Source of the DNA: an uncultured Oscillibacter sp. | Lineage (GTDB): Bacteria; Bacillota; Clostridia; Oscillospirales; Oscillospiraceae | Assembly (NCBI GenBank): GCA_947382875.1 | Contig: CANDBG010000009.1 | Location: forward strand, 1-60,544 | Direction: 5' to 3' | DNA length: 60,544 nucleotides | In this document: one piece after another, positions 15,890 through 25,204 of the stretch | Layout: each line of letters opens with the position of its first letter | How positions within the stretch are numbered: position 1 is the stretch's first letter | Made by a program: the position numbers and the translations under genes | The notes under the pieces: model-generated | What the model was told of the DNA's origin: nothing | The model's input: the letters and a program-made list of their open reading frames with translations, nothing else | Database searches by the model: none

Positions 15890-17052
15890 ATCGAGATTCC
15901 TATCGCGACGCCTTTGATTCCCTCTCCTTTTCCGCCGGATTTGAGGAGCGGACGGCAGAGCTGCTGTGCCAGCGTGCCCATGAACTGGAAAAGGAGCGTA
16001 ACAACATGAAGTTAACAAAAACCAAAAAAACAGCGGTACTCATTGCCGCCTGCATTGCATTACTGGTCGTTTCAGTTTCCGCGGCGGTAATGCTGCTGTC
16101 TCCGTCGGAGGTGGCGGATCTTCACAACCAGCCCTTACTGGCGGAAGCGTTCCAGACGGACGACGCGATTCTGCTGAACGAGACCGTCGAAAGCGGAGAC
16201 TTTTCAATCACGCTGCTGGGCCTGGTTTCCGGGGAAAACCTGGACGTTTTGAACCAGGACCTGGACGCGACGCATACCTATTCGGTATTGGCGATCCGGC
16301 GTCTGGACGGCGAGCCTCTGGATAACACAACCTTCGATTTCATGCAGTACACCATGACGCCTCTGGTGGCGGGCTACCCGCCGACGGCGGTCAACAACTG
16401 GACGCTGGACTCCGGGGCCAGCGGCTGTGCGAAGGACGGCGTATATTATTACCTGCTGGATAACAAGAATTTGGAAATGTTCGCGGACCACACGGTCTAT
16501 ATGGCTTTCTACGAGGGCTTCGCGCCGAACAATTCCACGTTTACCGTAGCGGACGACGGGAGCATTTCCTTTGCGGACGATTTTGAGGGCGTACACGCGC
16601 TGTTCACGCTGCCGCTGGACCCGTCGAAGGCGGACCCCGCCGCCGCGGAAGCCTTTGTCGAAGGCACCGGCATGACCGGCTGGAGCAACGAGCCCAGCGG
16701 TGAGGAATACAACACCAATGTGCAGGAAAATGAAGACGGCAGCCAAACGATCATGATTACACCTGCGGGAGAACAGGATTCGATGAATAATGCCTTTACT
16801 GCGGAAACATTTGAAGAGTATATTCAGGAGGAACGAGTCCGTATGCAAGCCGAGGTAGAGGCGGGCGTACTCTCCCAGGAAATGTGTGACAAAACCATCC
16901 GGGAGTTGGAAAAAACCCTTGCCGGTATTCGGGACGGCTCCACATTTGCCGCGCTTTTGGAGGACGGTTCCTTGTTTACCGGAACAACTTCGCAGGATGC
17001 TCAAGCAGAGTGGCAGCAAAGCGAAGACGGCGTTTTGGCGGTGATTCATTAA
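15886..17052 (+). CDS. Membrane protein, probable anti-sigma factor partner
   Basis: This 388-residue protein has a short cytoplasmic N-terminus (1-47) able to bind a sigma factor, one transmembrane helix at about 48-69, and an extracellular domain of over 300 residues that resembles the DUF4179/DUF5643-type domains of Bacillota anti-sigma proteins. Its start codon overlaps the sigma gene stop (ATGA). Near the C-terminus a charged helical region carries repeated Glu. The ligand of the outer domain is unknown. The anti-sigma role is inferred from topology and coupling; no zinc-binding HxxxCxxC motif is seen. Confidence 0.75.
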   Translation: MNRDSYRDAFDSLSFSAGFEERTAELLCQRAHELEKERNNMKLTKTKKTAVLIAACIALLVVSVSAAVMLLSPSEVADLHNQPLLAEAFQTDDAILLNETVESGDFSITLLGLVSGENLDVLNQDLDATHTYSVLAIRRLDGEPLDNTTFDFMQYTMTPLVAGYPPTAVNNWTLDSGASGCAKDGVYYYLLDNKNLEMFADHTVYMAFYEGFAPNNSTFTVADDGSISFADDFEGVHALFTLPLDPSKADPAAAEAFVEGTGMTGWSNEPSGEEYNTNVQENEDGSQTIMITPAGEQDSMNNAFTAETFEEYIQEERVRMQAEVEAGVLSQEMCDKTIRELEKTLAGIRDGSTFAALLEDGSLFTGTTSQDAQAEWQQSEDGVLAVIH

Positions 17053-17062
17053 ATGAAGCGGC

Positions 17063-17094
17063 GAAAGCCGGGTTCCTTGCGGAATCCGGCTTTC
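17063..17094 (+). other. Perfect-arm hairpin downstream of the anti-sigma gene
   Basis: Two 14-nt arms pair with one G-T mismatch around a TTGC loop. No U-run follows, so it may end or process the ECF transcript without being a standard terminator. Confidence 0.5.
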
Positions 17095-17151
17095 ACGCGC
17101 CGCGCGGGGCGTGCATAGGCTGTGGTATCTGCTCAAAAGGAGGCCGCGCGT

Positions 17152-18228
17152 ATGGTAACGGTCAGCTTGTGTATGATCGTAAAAAACGAGGCGGAGGTAC
17201 TGGGCCGCTGCCTGGAAAGCGTTGCAGGACTGACGGATGAGATTATTATAGTAGACACCGGTTCCGCCGACGGCACAAAAGAAGTCGCTGCCCGGTTTAC
17301 GGACCGAATCTACGAATTTGCCTGGACGGACGATTTTTCCGCCGCCCGAAACTACGCCTTTTCCCTGGCGGAAATGGACTACTGCCTCTGGCTGGACGCC
17401 GACGACATCCTGCTTCCGCCGGACCGGGAACGGTTTCAGGCGTTGAAAGAAACGCTGTCCCCCACCACATCGGTAGTTATGGCGAAGTATAACACCGGCT
17501 TCGACGCCGCTGGAAATGTCTCTTTTTCGTACTACCGGGAACGTCTGATTAAAAACCGCGCGGGATTTTGGTGGAAAGGGGCCGTCCACGAGGCCATTGA
17601 ACCGGCGGGGGAAATGGTCTATGCTGAGTTTGCCGTCACGCACCGCAAAACGCGGCTTTCCGACCCAAACCGAAATCTGCATATATACGAAAAGCTGCTG
17701 TCGCAGGGCGTGACGCTGGAGCCGCGTCAGCAGTTTTACTACGGGCGGGAGCTGTTCGATCACCAGCGCTATGAGGAAGCCCTCCGCGTCTTCGGGGAGT
17801 TTTTGGCGGAGGGCCAGGGCTGGCGGGAAAACAACATTGACGCCTGTCGTCTGCGGGCGCTTTGCCTGGAACACTTAAACCGATATGACGAAGCGGCTCC
17901 GGCATTGCTGCAAAGCTTTGTGTACGACCGTCCCCGCGCGGAAATCTGCTGTGAGCTGGGACGCTGGTTTTTCCAGCGGGACGACTGTAAGACTGCCGCG
18001 TATTGGTACGCGATGGCGCTGCTGTGTCCGCAGGACGCCCAAACCGGCGCGTTTGTTTTTCCGGACTGTTGCGGCTATCTTCCCTGCTTACAGCTTTGCG
18101 TTTGTTTCAGCCGCCTGGGCGACCAGGAGCAGGCGGAGCGTATGAATGAGCTGGCGGCGTTATTCAAGCCGGATTCACCGGAGGTCCTGCACAACCGCGC
18201 ATGGTTCCAGGGACGGAAAGGCGTCTGA
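17152..18228 (+). CDS. Family 2 glycosyltransferase with C-terminal TPR-like repeats
   Basis: This 358-residue protein has a GT-A fold N-terminal domain with SLCMIVKNEAEVL, the donor site VDTGSADGT and the metal-binding DADD at 82-85. The C-terminal half (about 190-350) is a set of helical hairpins with the YxEAL and FxxRD patterns of TPR repeats. Related proteins (SunS-like and others) transfer sugars to peptides or cell-surface molecules in the cytoplasm. The ATG at 17152 is preceded by AAAAGGAGG. No membrane helix is present. No acceptor candidate is next to it, although the surface proteins downstream could be glycosylated; that is only a suggestion from location. Confidence 0.85.
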   Translation: MVTVSLCMIVKNEAEVLGRCLESVAGLTDEIIIVDTGSADGTKEVAARFTDRIYEFAWTDDFSAARNYAFSLAEMDYCLWLDADDILLPPDRERFQALKETLSPTTSVVMAKYNTGFDAAGNVSFSYYRERLIKNRAGFWWKGAVHEAIEPAGEMVYAEFAVTHRKTRLSDPNRNLHIYEKLLSQGVTLEPRQQFYYGRELFDHQRYEEALRVFGEFLAEGQGWRENNIDACRLRALCLEHLNRYDEAAPALLQSFVYDRPRAEICCELGRWFFQRDDCKTAAYWYAMALLCPQDAQTGAFVFPDCCGYLPCLQLCVCFSRLGDQEQAERMNELAALFKPDSPEVLHNRAWFQGRKGV

Positions 18229-18238
18229 AAAAGGGAAA

Positions 18239-18269
18239 CCGCCGTATCCGGTTGGATACGGCGGCCGTT
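18239..18269. terminator. Bidirectional terminator between the glycosyltransferase and SLH genes
   Basis: A perfect 11-bp stem with a GGTT loop (18239-18264) is followed by CGTTTTTA on the plus strand; the preceding AAAAAGGGAAA gives a U-rich tail on the minus strand. The two genes converge on it. Confidence 0.8.
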
Positions 18270-18270
18270 T

Positions 18271-19529
18271 TTATTGTACGACATTTTGTGCAAACCGTGT
18301 GAGAATTACCGCAACTTGCGCCCGTGTTGCGTTTCCAGCGGGCGAGAGGGTCGTGGTGCTGGTGCCGTTGATAAGCCCCTGGGCGTTGGCCCATTGAATC
18401 GGTTCCACGGCATAGTTTGCAATCTGCGCGGCGTCGAGATAACCGTTCAGGTCGGCGCGGGCGCTGGTGTCGCGGCCCTTGTACCGCGCATAACGGAACA
18501 GGAACGCCGCCATTTGTTCCCGGGTAATCGGGTTGGACGGAACGTGGCGTCGTTATAGCCGTTGACGATGCCGTTGGCCGACGCCCAGGCCACCGCGGAG
18601 GCGTAGTAGGCCGCAGGAGAAACGTCCGTGAAATTGGACAGGCCGGCGGCGGGGGAACCTTCCAGACGGTATAATATGGCGACAATCATACCACGGGTAG
18701 TCGTTCGGTTAGGCGTAAACGTGGTGTTGGAGGTGCCGTTCATCAAGCCGTTCCGGTAAACGTACTTCACGGCGTCATAGCACCAGTCGGAGGGGGAGAT
18801 GTCTGTAAAGGGCAGAGGCGTTTCGTCCTCGCTGGTTTTGAAAAGGGCTTCGACCTCCACGTCAGAACTGGGCATCACGAAGGTATATCGGTGGTTTCCG
18901 GCGGACGTGAGCGACACCTCACGGTTTCGGCTGTCCTTCACCGTGAGACGGTCCAGCGTGTAACCCTTGTCCGGGGCTGCGGTAACGGTAATGGTTTCGC
19001 CTGCCGCGGAGGGGTTGGGCCGCGCTTCCGCCGTACCGTTTTTCGCCGTCAGAACGCGGACGAAGTAAGTGTTTTCAGGGTCGCCGCTGCTGGAGGTAAT
19101 GTCTGTTTTGCCGCCGGTGTCCAGAGCTTTGAGGTTCTGGTCCAGAAGAATCAGGTCGACCTGGTTCGGAAGCCCGCAGTCGCCGGCTGTATCCAAGGAG
19201 CCAAGACGCAGGGTGCGTCCGTCGTTGAGGACGCCTTCTTCTGCGCAGATATAAACGGTGACAACGGTTTTTCTCCCGGAGACCTTCACTTTACAATCCG
19301 GGCTGTACGCCCCGTCAATATCACACTCAAACGACGTCTTGGGGAACTCACCGCTGAAAGTCAGCTCGGCCTGAATGGCATACACCTTATTTTCCAGGTT
19401 TTCCAGGGTCAGGAGGATGCTGCTGCCGTCGTCGCGGCAGGCCAGCACAGGGGTACGGCTCTGGGCTGCCGTTACCGGCAGCGCACAGAGCAGGCATAAG
19501 GCTAAAAGGCCCGATAGTATACGCTTCAT
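18271..19529 (-). pseudogene. SLH-domain surface protein with cohesin-like domain, interrupted by a frameshift
   Basis: Read across one frame change near 18533-18540, the protein has about 420 residues: a signal peptide (1-21), a beta-rich domain (about 24-150) resembling cohesins, a divergent InlB-type B-repeat (about 165-245), then three SLH segments of about 55 residues. The first frame (from 19529) breaks within the second SLH repeat right after the residues NDATFRP; the natural continuation NPITREQMAAF is found one base off in the frame ending at 18271. One missing base explains it. No slippery heptamer is seen, so mutation or sequence error is more likely than programmed frameshifting. 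The ATG overlaps the M60 gene stop (ATGA). SLH repeats would anchor it to cell-wall polymers. Confidence 0.8.
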
Positions 19530-22500
19530 TCGCCTACCTCCAATACAATGGCGGGCAAGTCCGTGCCGCCGGGTGTGTTGATCCAGAGGGTTTCCGCGGT
19601 AACGCGCTGGCTTTCCGCAGAGTCGGGGATATCCGTCCGGGAGAGAACCGCACGCATTTCCGTCGGCAGCAGGTTTGCAACATCACAGCCGTTTAATTCG
19701 CCTTGCAGTTCCGCTTCGCACTGAACGTCGGGAATAAAGATGAAGATGCCGTCGCTGATGTCGCTGACTTCCCCGTCTTCGGGAATTTCCGCAAACAGAA
19801 GGGCACGGCCAGCCAGCGGACGTTCCTCTGTGGTTACATTGACAGCGCCTGTACCGTCGTCGCCGGGTTCGAGGACTGCGTGCGTAAAGCGTCCTTGAAT
19901 CTGCACGGTTTGGAAAACCGGGTCTCCGCGATAGGTGCCGGTGACGATCAGGGTTCCGGCAGGGATGGTAGCTGTTCCGGTGGTGGTTTGATATGTGTAA
20001 GCGTTAGCCAAAACGCCCACGGAGCCGGTTTCGAGGAAAGCCACGTCGTCCCCGGCATAGCTGATGAGCTGGATATCTGCGTCGGGAACCGATGCAGGCA
20101 CGCCGGTAATGGTAATGGTTTTTGCGTCATAGGTCCAGATACGGGTATCATCACCGTTGGTTCCTGGCTTCCAGAAGTAGACAAGATAGCTATTCGCATC
20201 ATCCACGGCCTGATTGCCTTCGCTCCAGTTTCCGGTACGGGCAGTGATGGCGTCGCGGACTTCACCGGCGCTGCTGTCTTCACCGACATTCGATACAATC
20301 TCTACGGTGTATGCACCATCTGCGGGTATGTTTTCTCCGGTGAGCTTCAAACCAGAAACAGGAGTTTCGTTTTCAAACGCAATGGTTACGGTATCGCCAT
20401 CCCGCGTCATCGTATACTCGTCCGCGGGAACAGTTTTATCGTAAGCAATCCGCAATTCGTCAGCCTCTGCTGCGGCGAAGCAGTTGCCAAGCACATCGTA
20501 AGCCTTGACGCTGTATGTGTAGGTCCGGTGGTTTGCGGAACCAATCACATCCTCATACTCGCCGGTCGTGGTGAAGCCGATAGGCACGCCATTCCGAAGG
20601 ATTTCAAAGCCCTGCAAGGTTTCTCCTGTGAGACTGGAAGTAATGTTCAAGGCAACATCCTTGTCATTTGCCAGAGATGCCGTAACGGAAACCGTTCCGT
20701 CAGCAGGCTGCGTGCCATTCAGACGCGCCCGGCGGCTCTGGTCGTTGAGGTACCAGACTGCACGGGTTTCGTCGGGGTATTTTGCGAGGGCTTCCTTTGT
20801 GCTGTCGGAAAGGGTCATGCCCCAGCGGGTAAAGAACTCTGTGAGATTCCGGTCTGCAATGGCGGAAGCGGTCCGGGCCACGCGGTCCTGATAGTTTTCC
20901 GCGTCCTGGAAATACTCGCCGGATTTCCACGCCTTAAAGAAGCGGTTGTAAAAATCCAGGGGATTATCGCCGTCAGCATAAGCAAGGTGGAGCTGCCAGT
21001 AAAGACCAAGCTGGGTGAAAACATCGTTGGAATCTCCGGGGTAGCCCTGGGCAACCTTGGTAAAGATGGTCTGATATTTGCCGCTGGCTTCCAGGCGCGA
21101 GGTCAGGGTGTTCTGGTTTCCGTCGAAGGTCTGGACCATAAGGGAATAGATATTGTTGGTAATTTCGGCTTTGCCGAGCTTATCCATGTTGTGTCCGACC
21201 TCGTGCGCAATGCCCCAGCCAAAGAGCTGATTTGCAGCGGCGCTTGGGTCCATAGCCGCAATCGGCTTGCCGCAGACCATGCCGCCGCAGGAGCCGTAGC
21301 CGATGCCGATATGATTTCCGGCGGCGTACATGAACGCGCCGCTGAACATCTGCATACAACGGATATTCTGCCGGGACTGCATATCGTTTCGGTCGTAGGT
21401 GTTGTCAATGCCTTGGGTAGTGTTGCAGATATGCATGAGATCTTCCCAGGCCAGGACGGTCTGATAAAGGGTCTCCACCCGTTCGGCACGGTCCAGGCCG
21501 CTGGCGTCCAGGACTGCCGCCGCAGGCAGGGAGAGCAGTACCGAAGGTGTGGCAATTTCCGTGACGTTGAGACAGTTGGTGGTTTTGTTGGTGCTGTTGA
21601 TATTCTGGGCAGAGACATAGGCCTCCAGCTCATCCACATATGTACCGATAACATCTCGGATAACGGCGGTTTGATTATACCAATCGGATACATCCAGAAG
21701 GGGGATATCCGCAGCCCGGCGGACGTGCAGCTGAATACTTTCCGGGTTGGCCCCGCTGTATGTAAAGTACAGGCTGCCTCCTCTGGGGGTGTTCTGGCTG
21801 CCGATTTTAGGAATTTTCAAGATGTTCCGTCCATTTTCGAGCGTCCCCGCCTGGGCGCGCCACGCGGAGGCTTCCGCGTTGAACTGGGAGGCGTAGACCG
21901 TGATTTTCTCTCCGGCCGGGATACCGGAGGCATAGACAGTGATTTCGTCGCCGGCCTTAGCCGCTGCGCCAAGGGGTTGAAGATCGCTGCCGCTCTGTTT
22001 GTACTGGGTGCTGTCCGCGCCGGTGCTGCGGGAATCGATGCCCTCAATTACGGCGCCGCTGCTGGAACCGTCAAGAAGTTCCTCAGCGAGAGCCAGCTCG
22101 TCCGCGAGGGCCTCCAGATTCATGTAATAATTCTTTTCGTCGCTGTTCAGCCGCGCGCGCAGGGCGTCGATTTCCGCCTGGGTTACGCCGGGCTGCAGGG
22201 ACAGGCGAATATCGTTGCTGAACAGCTTGGCGATATCGTCCGGCAGGCAGTGTTCCGGATCGTATTTCATAAACATCAGCTCAGAGAGGCTGATTGCGTT
22301 ATAGCCCGTCGGTTCGATGGTGATTCCGATTTTCACAATGTTTTCCACCGGTCCAAAGGGCAGAATTGCAAATTTGGTGACAGCGGGGTTGTTCCGAACA
22401 GAGAGCCAGGTGTGCTGGTCGTTGGCGAGGCCGCCCTGGTTGGGCGTCGGAGCCACAAGAGTGCCTGGACCGCTGAGATCATCGCCCTCCTGCCAGACGA

Positions 22501-24463
22501 CGACAGAATAAACCCGCAGGTTCGAGGGATAGCCGCCATCCAGACGGGGGACCCAGATCACGCTGGTCAAGTCCACAGGCTGGTTGAATTCCGCGAGAAC
22601 CTGATTGCTAAGGGACCAGTTGCCGTCGTTGTAGGACTGCGAGGTCCAATGGGTGCTGAAATCGCCGTCGGCCATATTCTCCGGGCGGAAGGGATTCGAG
22701 GAAGGATGGGAGGTCGGGGACACATTGTTGGGATTTTTCAGCCAGACCTGTTTGATGTCCTTCCAGTCCAGGACGCCCTCTGTGGGAATGCCCTCCGGAC
22801 GGCTGTAATCCACCGCTTGAGGGATTCCCTCTGCAATCCGGGATTTGCCGCTGACGCCCACGTCATTTCCGGCGATCAGGTAAATGGAATATTTCACGCC
22901 GTTTACGAGATTGTTCAAGGTGGTCGTGGTTGCGGTCATTTTCTCGCCCCACTGCTGGAAGCTGGCTTCCGATTCGGCTTTGTAGTAAAGCTCATAGAAG
23001 GTAGCGCCCTCAGATGCTTTCCAGGAGACATGCAAAGCGCTGTCCAGCTCGCTGACGGAAATCATATCGGGCGCATCAGGCGCTTTTGCGGGCTGCGGCT
23101 GGGCCTCCACCACGGCGGAGGTTTTGCCTTCCCACGAGCCGTCGTAGGGTGTGACGGTAAAGCAGTAAACCTTCAGGTTTTCCAGTCCCGTGATCTCTGC
23201 CTGCGGGACGTTCACCCGAAGGGATTTCTTGGCTTCGCTGGCATCTTTGAGCCAGTAATCGACACGGTAGCCGGAGATGTTCGGAAGCGCAGTCCAGCGG
23301 AGATTGACGCGTTCGTCGCCGGGCACGGCGGTCAGACCGCGAATTTCGCTGTTAGACTGCACAGGATTTTCCGGGACAATATCCTGGATAAACTGGATTG
23401 ATTCCACAACCACGAATCCGCCGCCCTCGGCGCGGGTGACGGTAATGGTAATTTCCTTGACGGGAACCCGCCGTCCCAGTTTGATGGTCACGACGCCGCT
23501 GCCCGGCTCGGCGCTGATGGCGTGGACATTGGCAGGAGTGGAGTTGTCGAAGGAAACCTTTTCCTCGCTGCCGTCGTCATAAGTGACCTTTACGGTGCCT
23601 TCCAGAATTTCGCCAGGTCCTTCGGGGGAGAAGATTTGGATTTGTTCCATCTCCACAGCCTCATCCAAGGCGACGGAGAATCCAACCGGTCCGTCAGCGG
23701 CGGAAAGGGTTACGGTGTTGCCGTTGTCCCATAAAAGATCGTTCAGATTGCCGGAAAGCACGGTTACGCCGTTGTCCAGACGAACAGCGTCCTCGGGGAA
23801 TTCCAGCAGAACAGTGTCGCGGATTTCCGCCTGTCCGGAGGCTTTCAGGTTACGATTAACCGCAGCGAGGTCATAAATGTCAATACGCCCGTCGCCATTG
23901 AGGTCGTATTGTTCCAAATCCTGCTGTTTTTCGGAGGCAAGGGCCTCAGCGAGCTGCTCCCGGTCGCGGCTGGTGACGCGCCCGTCGGCGTCCACGTCGC
24001 CAAGGGTAAGGGTGGAGTCGCCGGTGCCGAGGGTGACGTGCTGGGAGAATTTGCCCAAGTCAACCTGCTGGGTGTAAGGCGTACAGCCGTCGCCGGTGAA
24101 TTCCAGGGTATACGCGCCTTGCGGAAGGTTCTTGACGGAGAAGTTAAGATACCCGGGCCAGTTTCCGCCTCCGAGGTCTCCGCCGTCGGAGTTGCGGAGG
24201 GTGGTGGTCGCCGGATAATCGCCAAGGCGGATGCCGTCATCCGTACGATTCAGGGGCAGCACGCCCAAAGAGCGGCTGTCGTGGAACAGCTCCACCTGGA
24301 AATTACGTTGTTTCAGACTGCTGAGATTTTGCGGGAGGTCCAGGCGGACCGTGCCGGAGATGGTGCCGGTAATGTCGTTTTTCGCTGCTCTGGCCGCCGG
24401 AAGGGCCGGTACGAGCAGCGCCGCCGAAAGAAGCAGGGCGGCCAATCGTTGTCGCAGGTGCAT
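19526..24463 (-). CDS. Secreted M60-family zinc metallopeptidase with dockerin, Fn3 and F5/8C modules
   Basis: This 1645-residue protein has a signal peptide (1-27), a beta domain, a dockerin type I pair of Ca-binding loops (residues 155-210: DxDxDGxxxxxD at 156-167 and DxNxDGxIxxxD at 187-198), a beta-sandwich region, two fibronectin III domains, an F5/8-type-C-like domain near 580-760, then the M60 catalytic region. The zinc site HEVGH is at 1087-1091 with the third ligand E1100, matching HExxHx(8)E. C-terminal Ig-like segments follow. M60/enhancin-type enzymes cleave glycosylated proteins such as mucins. The stop overlaps the SLH gene start, so the two are coupled; the dockerin could dock onto that protein's cohesin-like domain. 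Confidence 0.9.
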   Translation of the reverse strand: MHLRQRLAALLLSAALLVPALPAARAAKNDITGTISGTVRLDLPQNLSSLKQRNFQVELFHDSRSLGVLPLNRTDDGIRLGDYPATTTLRNSDGGDLGGGNWPGYLNFSVKNLPQGAYTLEFTGDGCTPYTQQVDLGKFSQHVTLGTGDSTLTLGDVDADGRVTSRDREQLAEALASEKQQDLEQYDLNGDGRIDIYDLAAVNRNLKASGQAEIRDTVLLEFPEDAVRLDNGVTVLSGNLNDLLWDNGNTVTLSAADGPVGFSVALDEAVEMEQIQIFSPEGPGEILEGTVKVTYDDGSEEKVSFDNSTPANVHAISAEPGSGVVTIKLGRRVPVKEITITVTRAEGGGFVVVESIQFIQDIVPENPVQSNSEIRGLTAVPGDERVNLRWTALPNISGYRVDYWLKDASEAKKSLRVNVPQAEITGLENLKVYCFTVTPYDGSWEGKTSAVVEAQPQPAKAPDAPDMISVSELDSALHVSWKASEGATFYELYYKAESEASFQQWGEKMTATTTTLNNLVNGVKYSIYLIAGNDVGVSGKSRIAEGIPQAVDYSRPEGIPTEGVLDWKDIKQVWLKNPNNVSPTSHPSSNPFRPENMADGDFSTHWTSQSYNDGNWSLSNQVLAEFNQPVDLTSVIWVPRLDGGYPSNLRVYSVVVWQEGDDLSGPGTLVAPTPNQGGLANDQHTWLSVRNNPAVTKFAILPFGPVENIVKIGITIEPTGYNAISLSELMFMKYDPEHCLPDDIAKLFSNDIRLSLQPGVTQAEIDALRARLNSDEKNYYMNLEALADELALAEELLDGSSSGAVIEGIDSRSTGADSTQYKQSGSDLQPLGAAAKAGDEITVYASGIPAGEKITVYASQFNAEASAWRAQAGTLENGRNILKIPKIGSQNTPRGGSLYFTYSGANPESIQLHVRRAADIPLLDVSDWYNQTAVIRDVIGTYVDELEAYVSAQNINSTNKTTNCLNVTEIATPSVLLSLPAAAVLDASGLDRAERVETLYQTVLAWEDLMHICNTTQGIDNTYDRNDMQSRQNIRCMQMFSGAFMYAAGNHIGIGYGSCGGMVCGKPIAAMDPSAAANQLFGWGIAHEVGHNMDKLGKAEITNNIYSLMVQTFDGNQNTLTSRLEASGKYQTIFTKVAQGYPGDSNDVFTQLGLYWQLHLAYADGDNPLDFYNRFFKAWKSGEYFQDAENYQDRVARTASAIADRNLTEFFTRWGMTLSDSTKEALAKYPDETRAVWYLNDQSRRARLNGTQPADGTVSVTASLANDKDVALNITSSLTGETLQGFEILRNGVPIGFTTTGEYEDVIGSANHRTYTYSVKAYDVLGNCFAAAEADELRIAYDKTVPADEYTMTRDGDTVTIAFENETPVSGLKLTGENIPADGAYTVEIVSNVGEDSSAGEVRDAITARTGNWSEGNQAVDDANSYLVYFWKPGTNGDDTRIWTYDAKTITITGVPASVPDADIQLISYAGDDVAFLETGSVGVLANAYTYQTTTGTATIPAGTLIVTGTYRGDPVFQTVQIQGRFTHAVLEPGDDGTGAVNVTTEERPLAGRALLFAEIPEDGEVSDISDGIFIFIPDVQCEAELQGELNGCDVANLLPTEMRAVLSRTDIPDSAESQRVTAETLWINTPGGTDLPAIVLEVGE

Positions 24464-24523
24464 AAAAATACGTCTCCTCTCTGAAGTGCCGCGAGGGGCG
24501 GCGTTATGGATTTCCGTATGAAG

Positions 24524-24552
24524 ATTATACCAACTCCCGCAGGATTTGACAA
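24524..24552 (-). promoter_or_regulatory. Promoter of the M60/SLH pair
   Basis: On the minus strand TTGTCA (24547-24552) and a perfect TATAAT (24524-24529) are 17 nt apart, about 60 nt before the start at 24463, which has a GAGAGGAG ribosome binding site. Confidence 0.75.
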
Positions 24553-24631
24553 CTGCAAATTTGTTTGTTTTCGAAGAAAAAACGCCCTGGACGAACCATC
24601 AGTGGCATGAGGTTAAGCCCAAGGCTTTAAT

Positions 24632-24659
24632 AAAAACACATCAGTTTGATTTCCTGATG
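24632..24659 (-). terminator. Terminator of the arsR-type gene
   Basis: On the minus strand CATCAG and CTGATG arms with a 9-nt loop are followed by TGTTTTTATT. The surrounding 24560-24713 stretch is A/T-rich and holds no convincing gene. Confidence 0.65.
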
Positions 24660-24713
24660 GGACTGGGGTGTTTTGAAAATATAGTTCTTTCTAAAGAAAT
24701 GCCCTCTAATTTA

Positions 24714-25055
24714 TCATTTTTGAAATTTATGTCTGCAATTTTCCTGCTCCAACAAGGGACATCCGGGAATATCAGGTCCGCAGACAACCCTTTCTGTATC
24801 TAACAGCTTTCTCATTTCATCCGACAATTCCAACAGAACTTCTTTTTGTACGTCATAGTGCATAAAGTAGCCTTTTTTTTCGCCGGCAACGAGCCCTGCT
24901 TCTCTCAAAACTTTCAAATGCTGTGAAATGGTGGCTTCTGAGAGTTTTAGTATTCTTGCCAGCGCACGTACACAGTAGCTGCGTTCCAGCAAAAGCCTTA
25001 ACATTTTGTACCGGGTATCATCAGCCAACGCTTTCAGGACGATCATTGTGTCCAC
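24714..25055 (-). CDS. ArsR/SmtB-family transcriptional regulator
   Basis: This winged-helix repressor of about 113 residues has the family opening LKALADDTRYKMLRLLL, a recognition helix region SEATISQHLKVLREAGLV and the wing KKGYFMHYDV. The C-terminal tail holds three Cys (CGPDIPGCPLLEQENC), a possible metal or redox sensor. The start is taken as GTG at 25055, 7 nt after GGAGG; an ATG at 25046 is the alternative. A longer frame reading to 25106 would start inside the -35 box. It is transcribed divergently from a NifX-type gene, and an 8-bp-arm inverted repeat lies between them, so it probably represses that gene and itself. Confidence 0.9.
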   Translation of the reverse strand: MDTMIVLKALADDTRYKMLRLLLERSYCVRALARILKLSEATISQHLKVLREAGLVAGEKKGYFMHYDVQKEVLLELSDEMRKLLDTERVVCGPDIPGCPLLEQENCRHKFQK

Positions 25056-25077
25056 GATCTCACCTCCAACGATATCT

Positions 25078-25106
25078 ATTATAATCTTTGATTCGTTGCT
25101 GGTCAA
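25078..25106 (-). promoter_or_regulatory. Promoter of the arsR-type gene
   Basis: On the minus strand TTGACC (25101-25106) and a perfect TATAAT (25078-25083) are 17 nt apart; the leader before the GTG at 25055 would be about 15 nt. Confidence 0.75.
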
Positions 25107-25122
25107 ATTAAATTTTAAAAAT

Positions 25123-25150
25123 ATCTGATTTGGTATTAACTTAATCAGAT
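25123..25150. promoter_or_regulatory. Candidate ArsR operator between divergent genes
   Basis: ATCTGATT and AATCAGAT are perfect inverted arms separated by 12 nt. The repeat covers the -35 box of the plus-strand promoter and sits upstream of the minus-strand one, as expected for an ArsR-type 12-2-12-like operator. Confidence 0.65.
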
Positions 25151-25164
25151 TATCGTGCTATATT
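25136..25164 (+). promoter_or_regulatory. Promoter of the NifX-type gene
   Basis: TTAACT (25136-25141) and TATATT (25159-25164) are 17 nt apart, about 40 nt before the ATG at 25205. The -35 lies in the candidate operator. Confidence 0.5.
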
Positions 25165-25204
25165 TAATTAGGCAAACGCAAAATTAAATACAGGAGGTTC
25201 TATT

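Noticed and set aside
18529..18545. Programmed ribosomal frameshifting in the SLH gene
   Set aside because: No slippery heptamer or following pseudoknot is apparent; a one-base loss is a simpler explanation.
19703..23401. 1232-residue open frame on the plus strand
   Set aside because: It lies opposite the M60 peptidase gene, has no ribosome binding site or recognisable domain, and exists because the G+C-rich coding strand lacks stops in this antisense frame.
24546..24803. 85-residue plus-strand ORF over the arsR 3' end
   Set aside because: It begins in the M60 promoter and is antisense to ArsR, whose protein is clearly recognisable.
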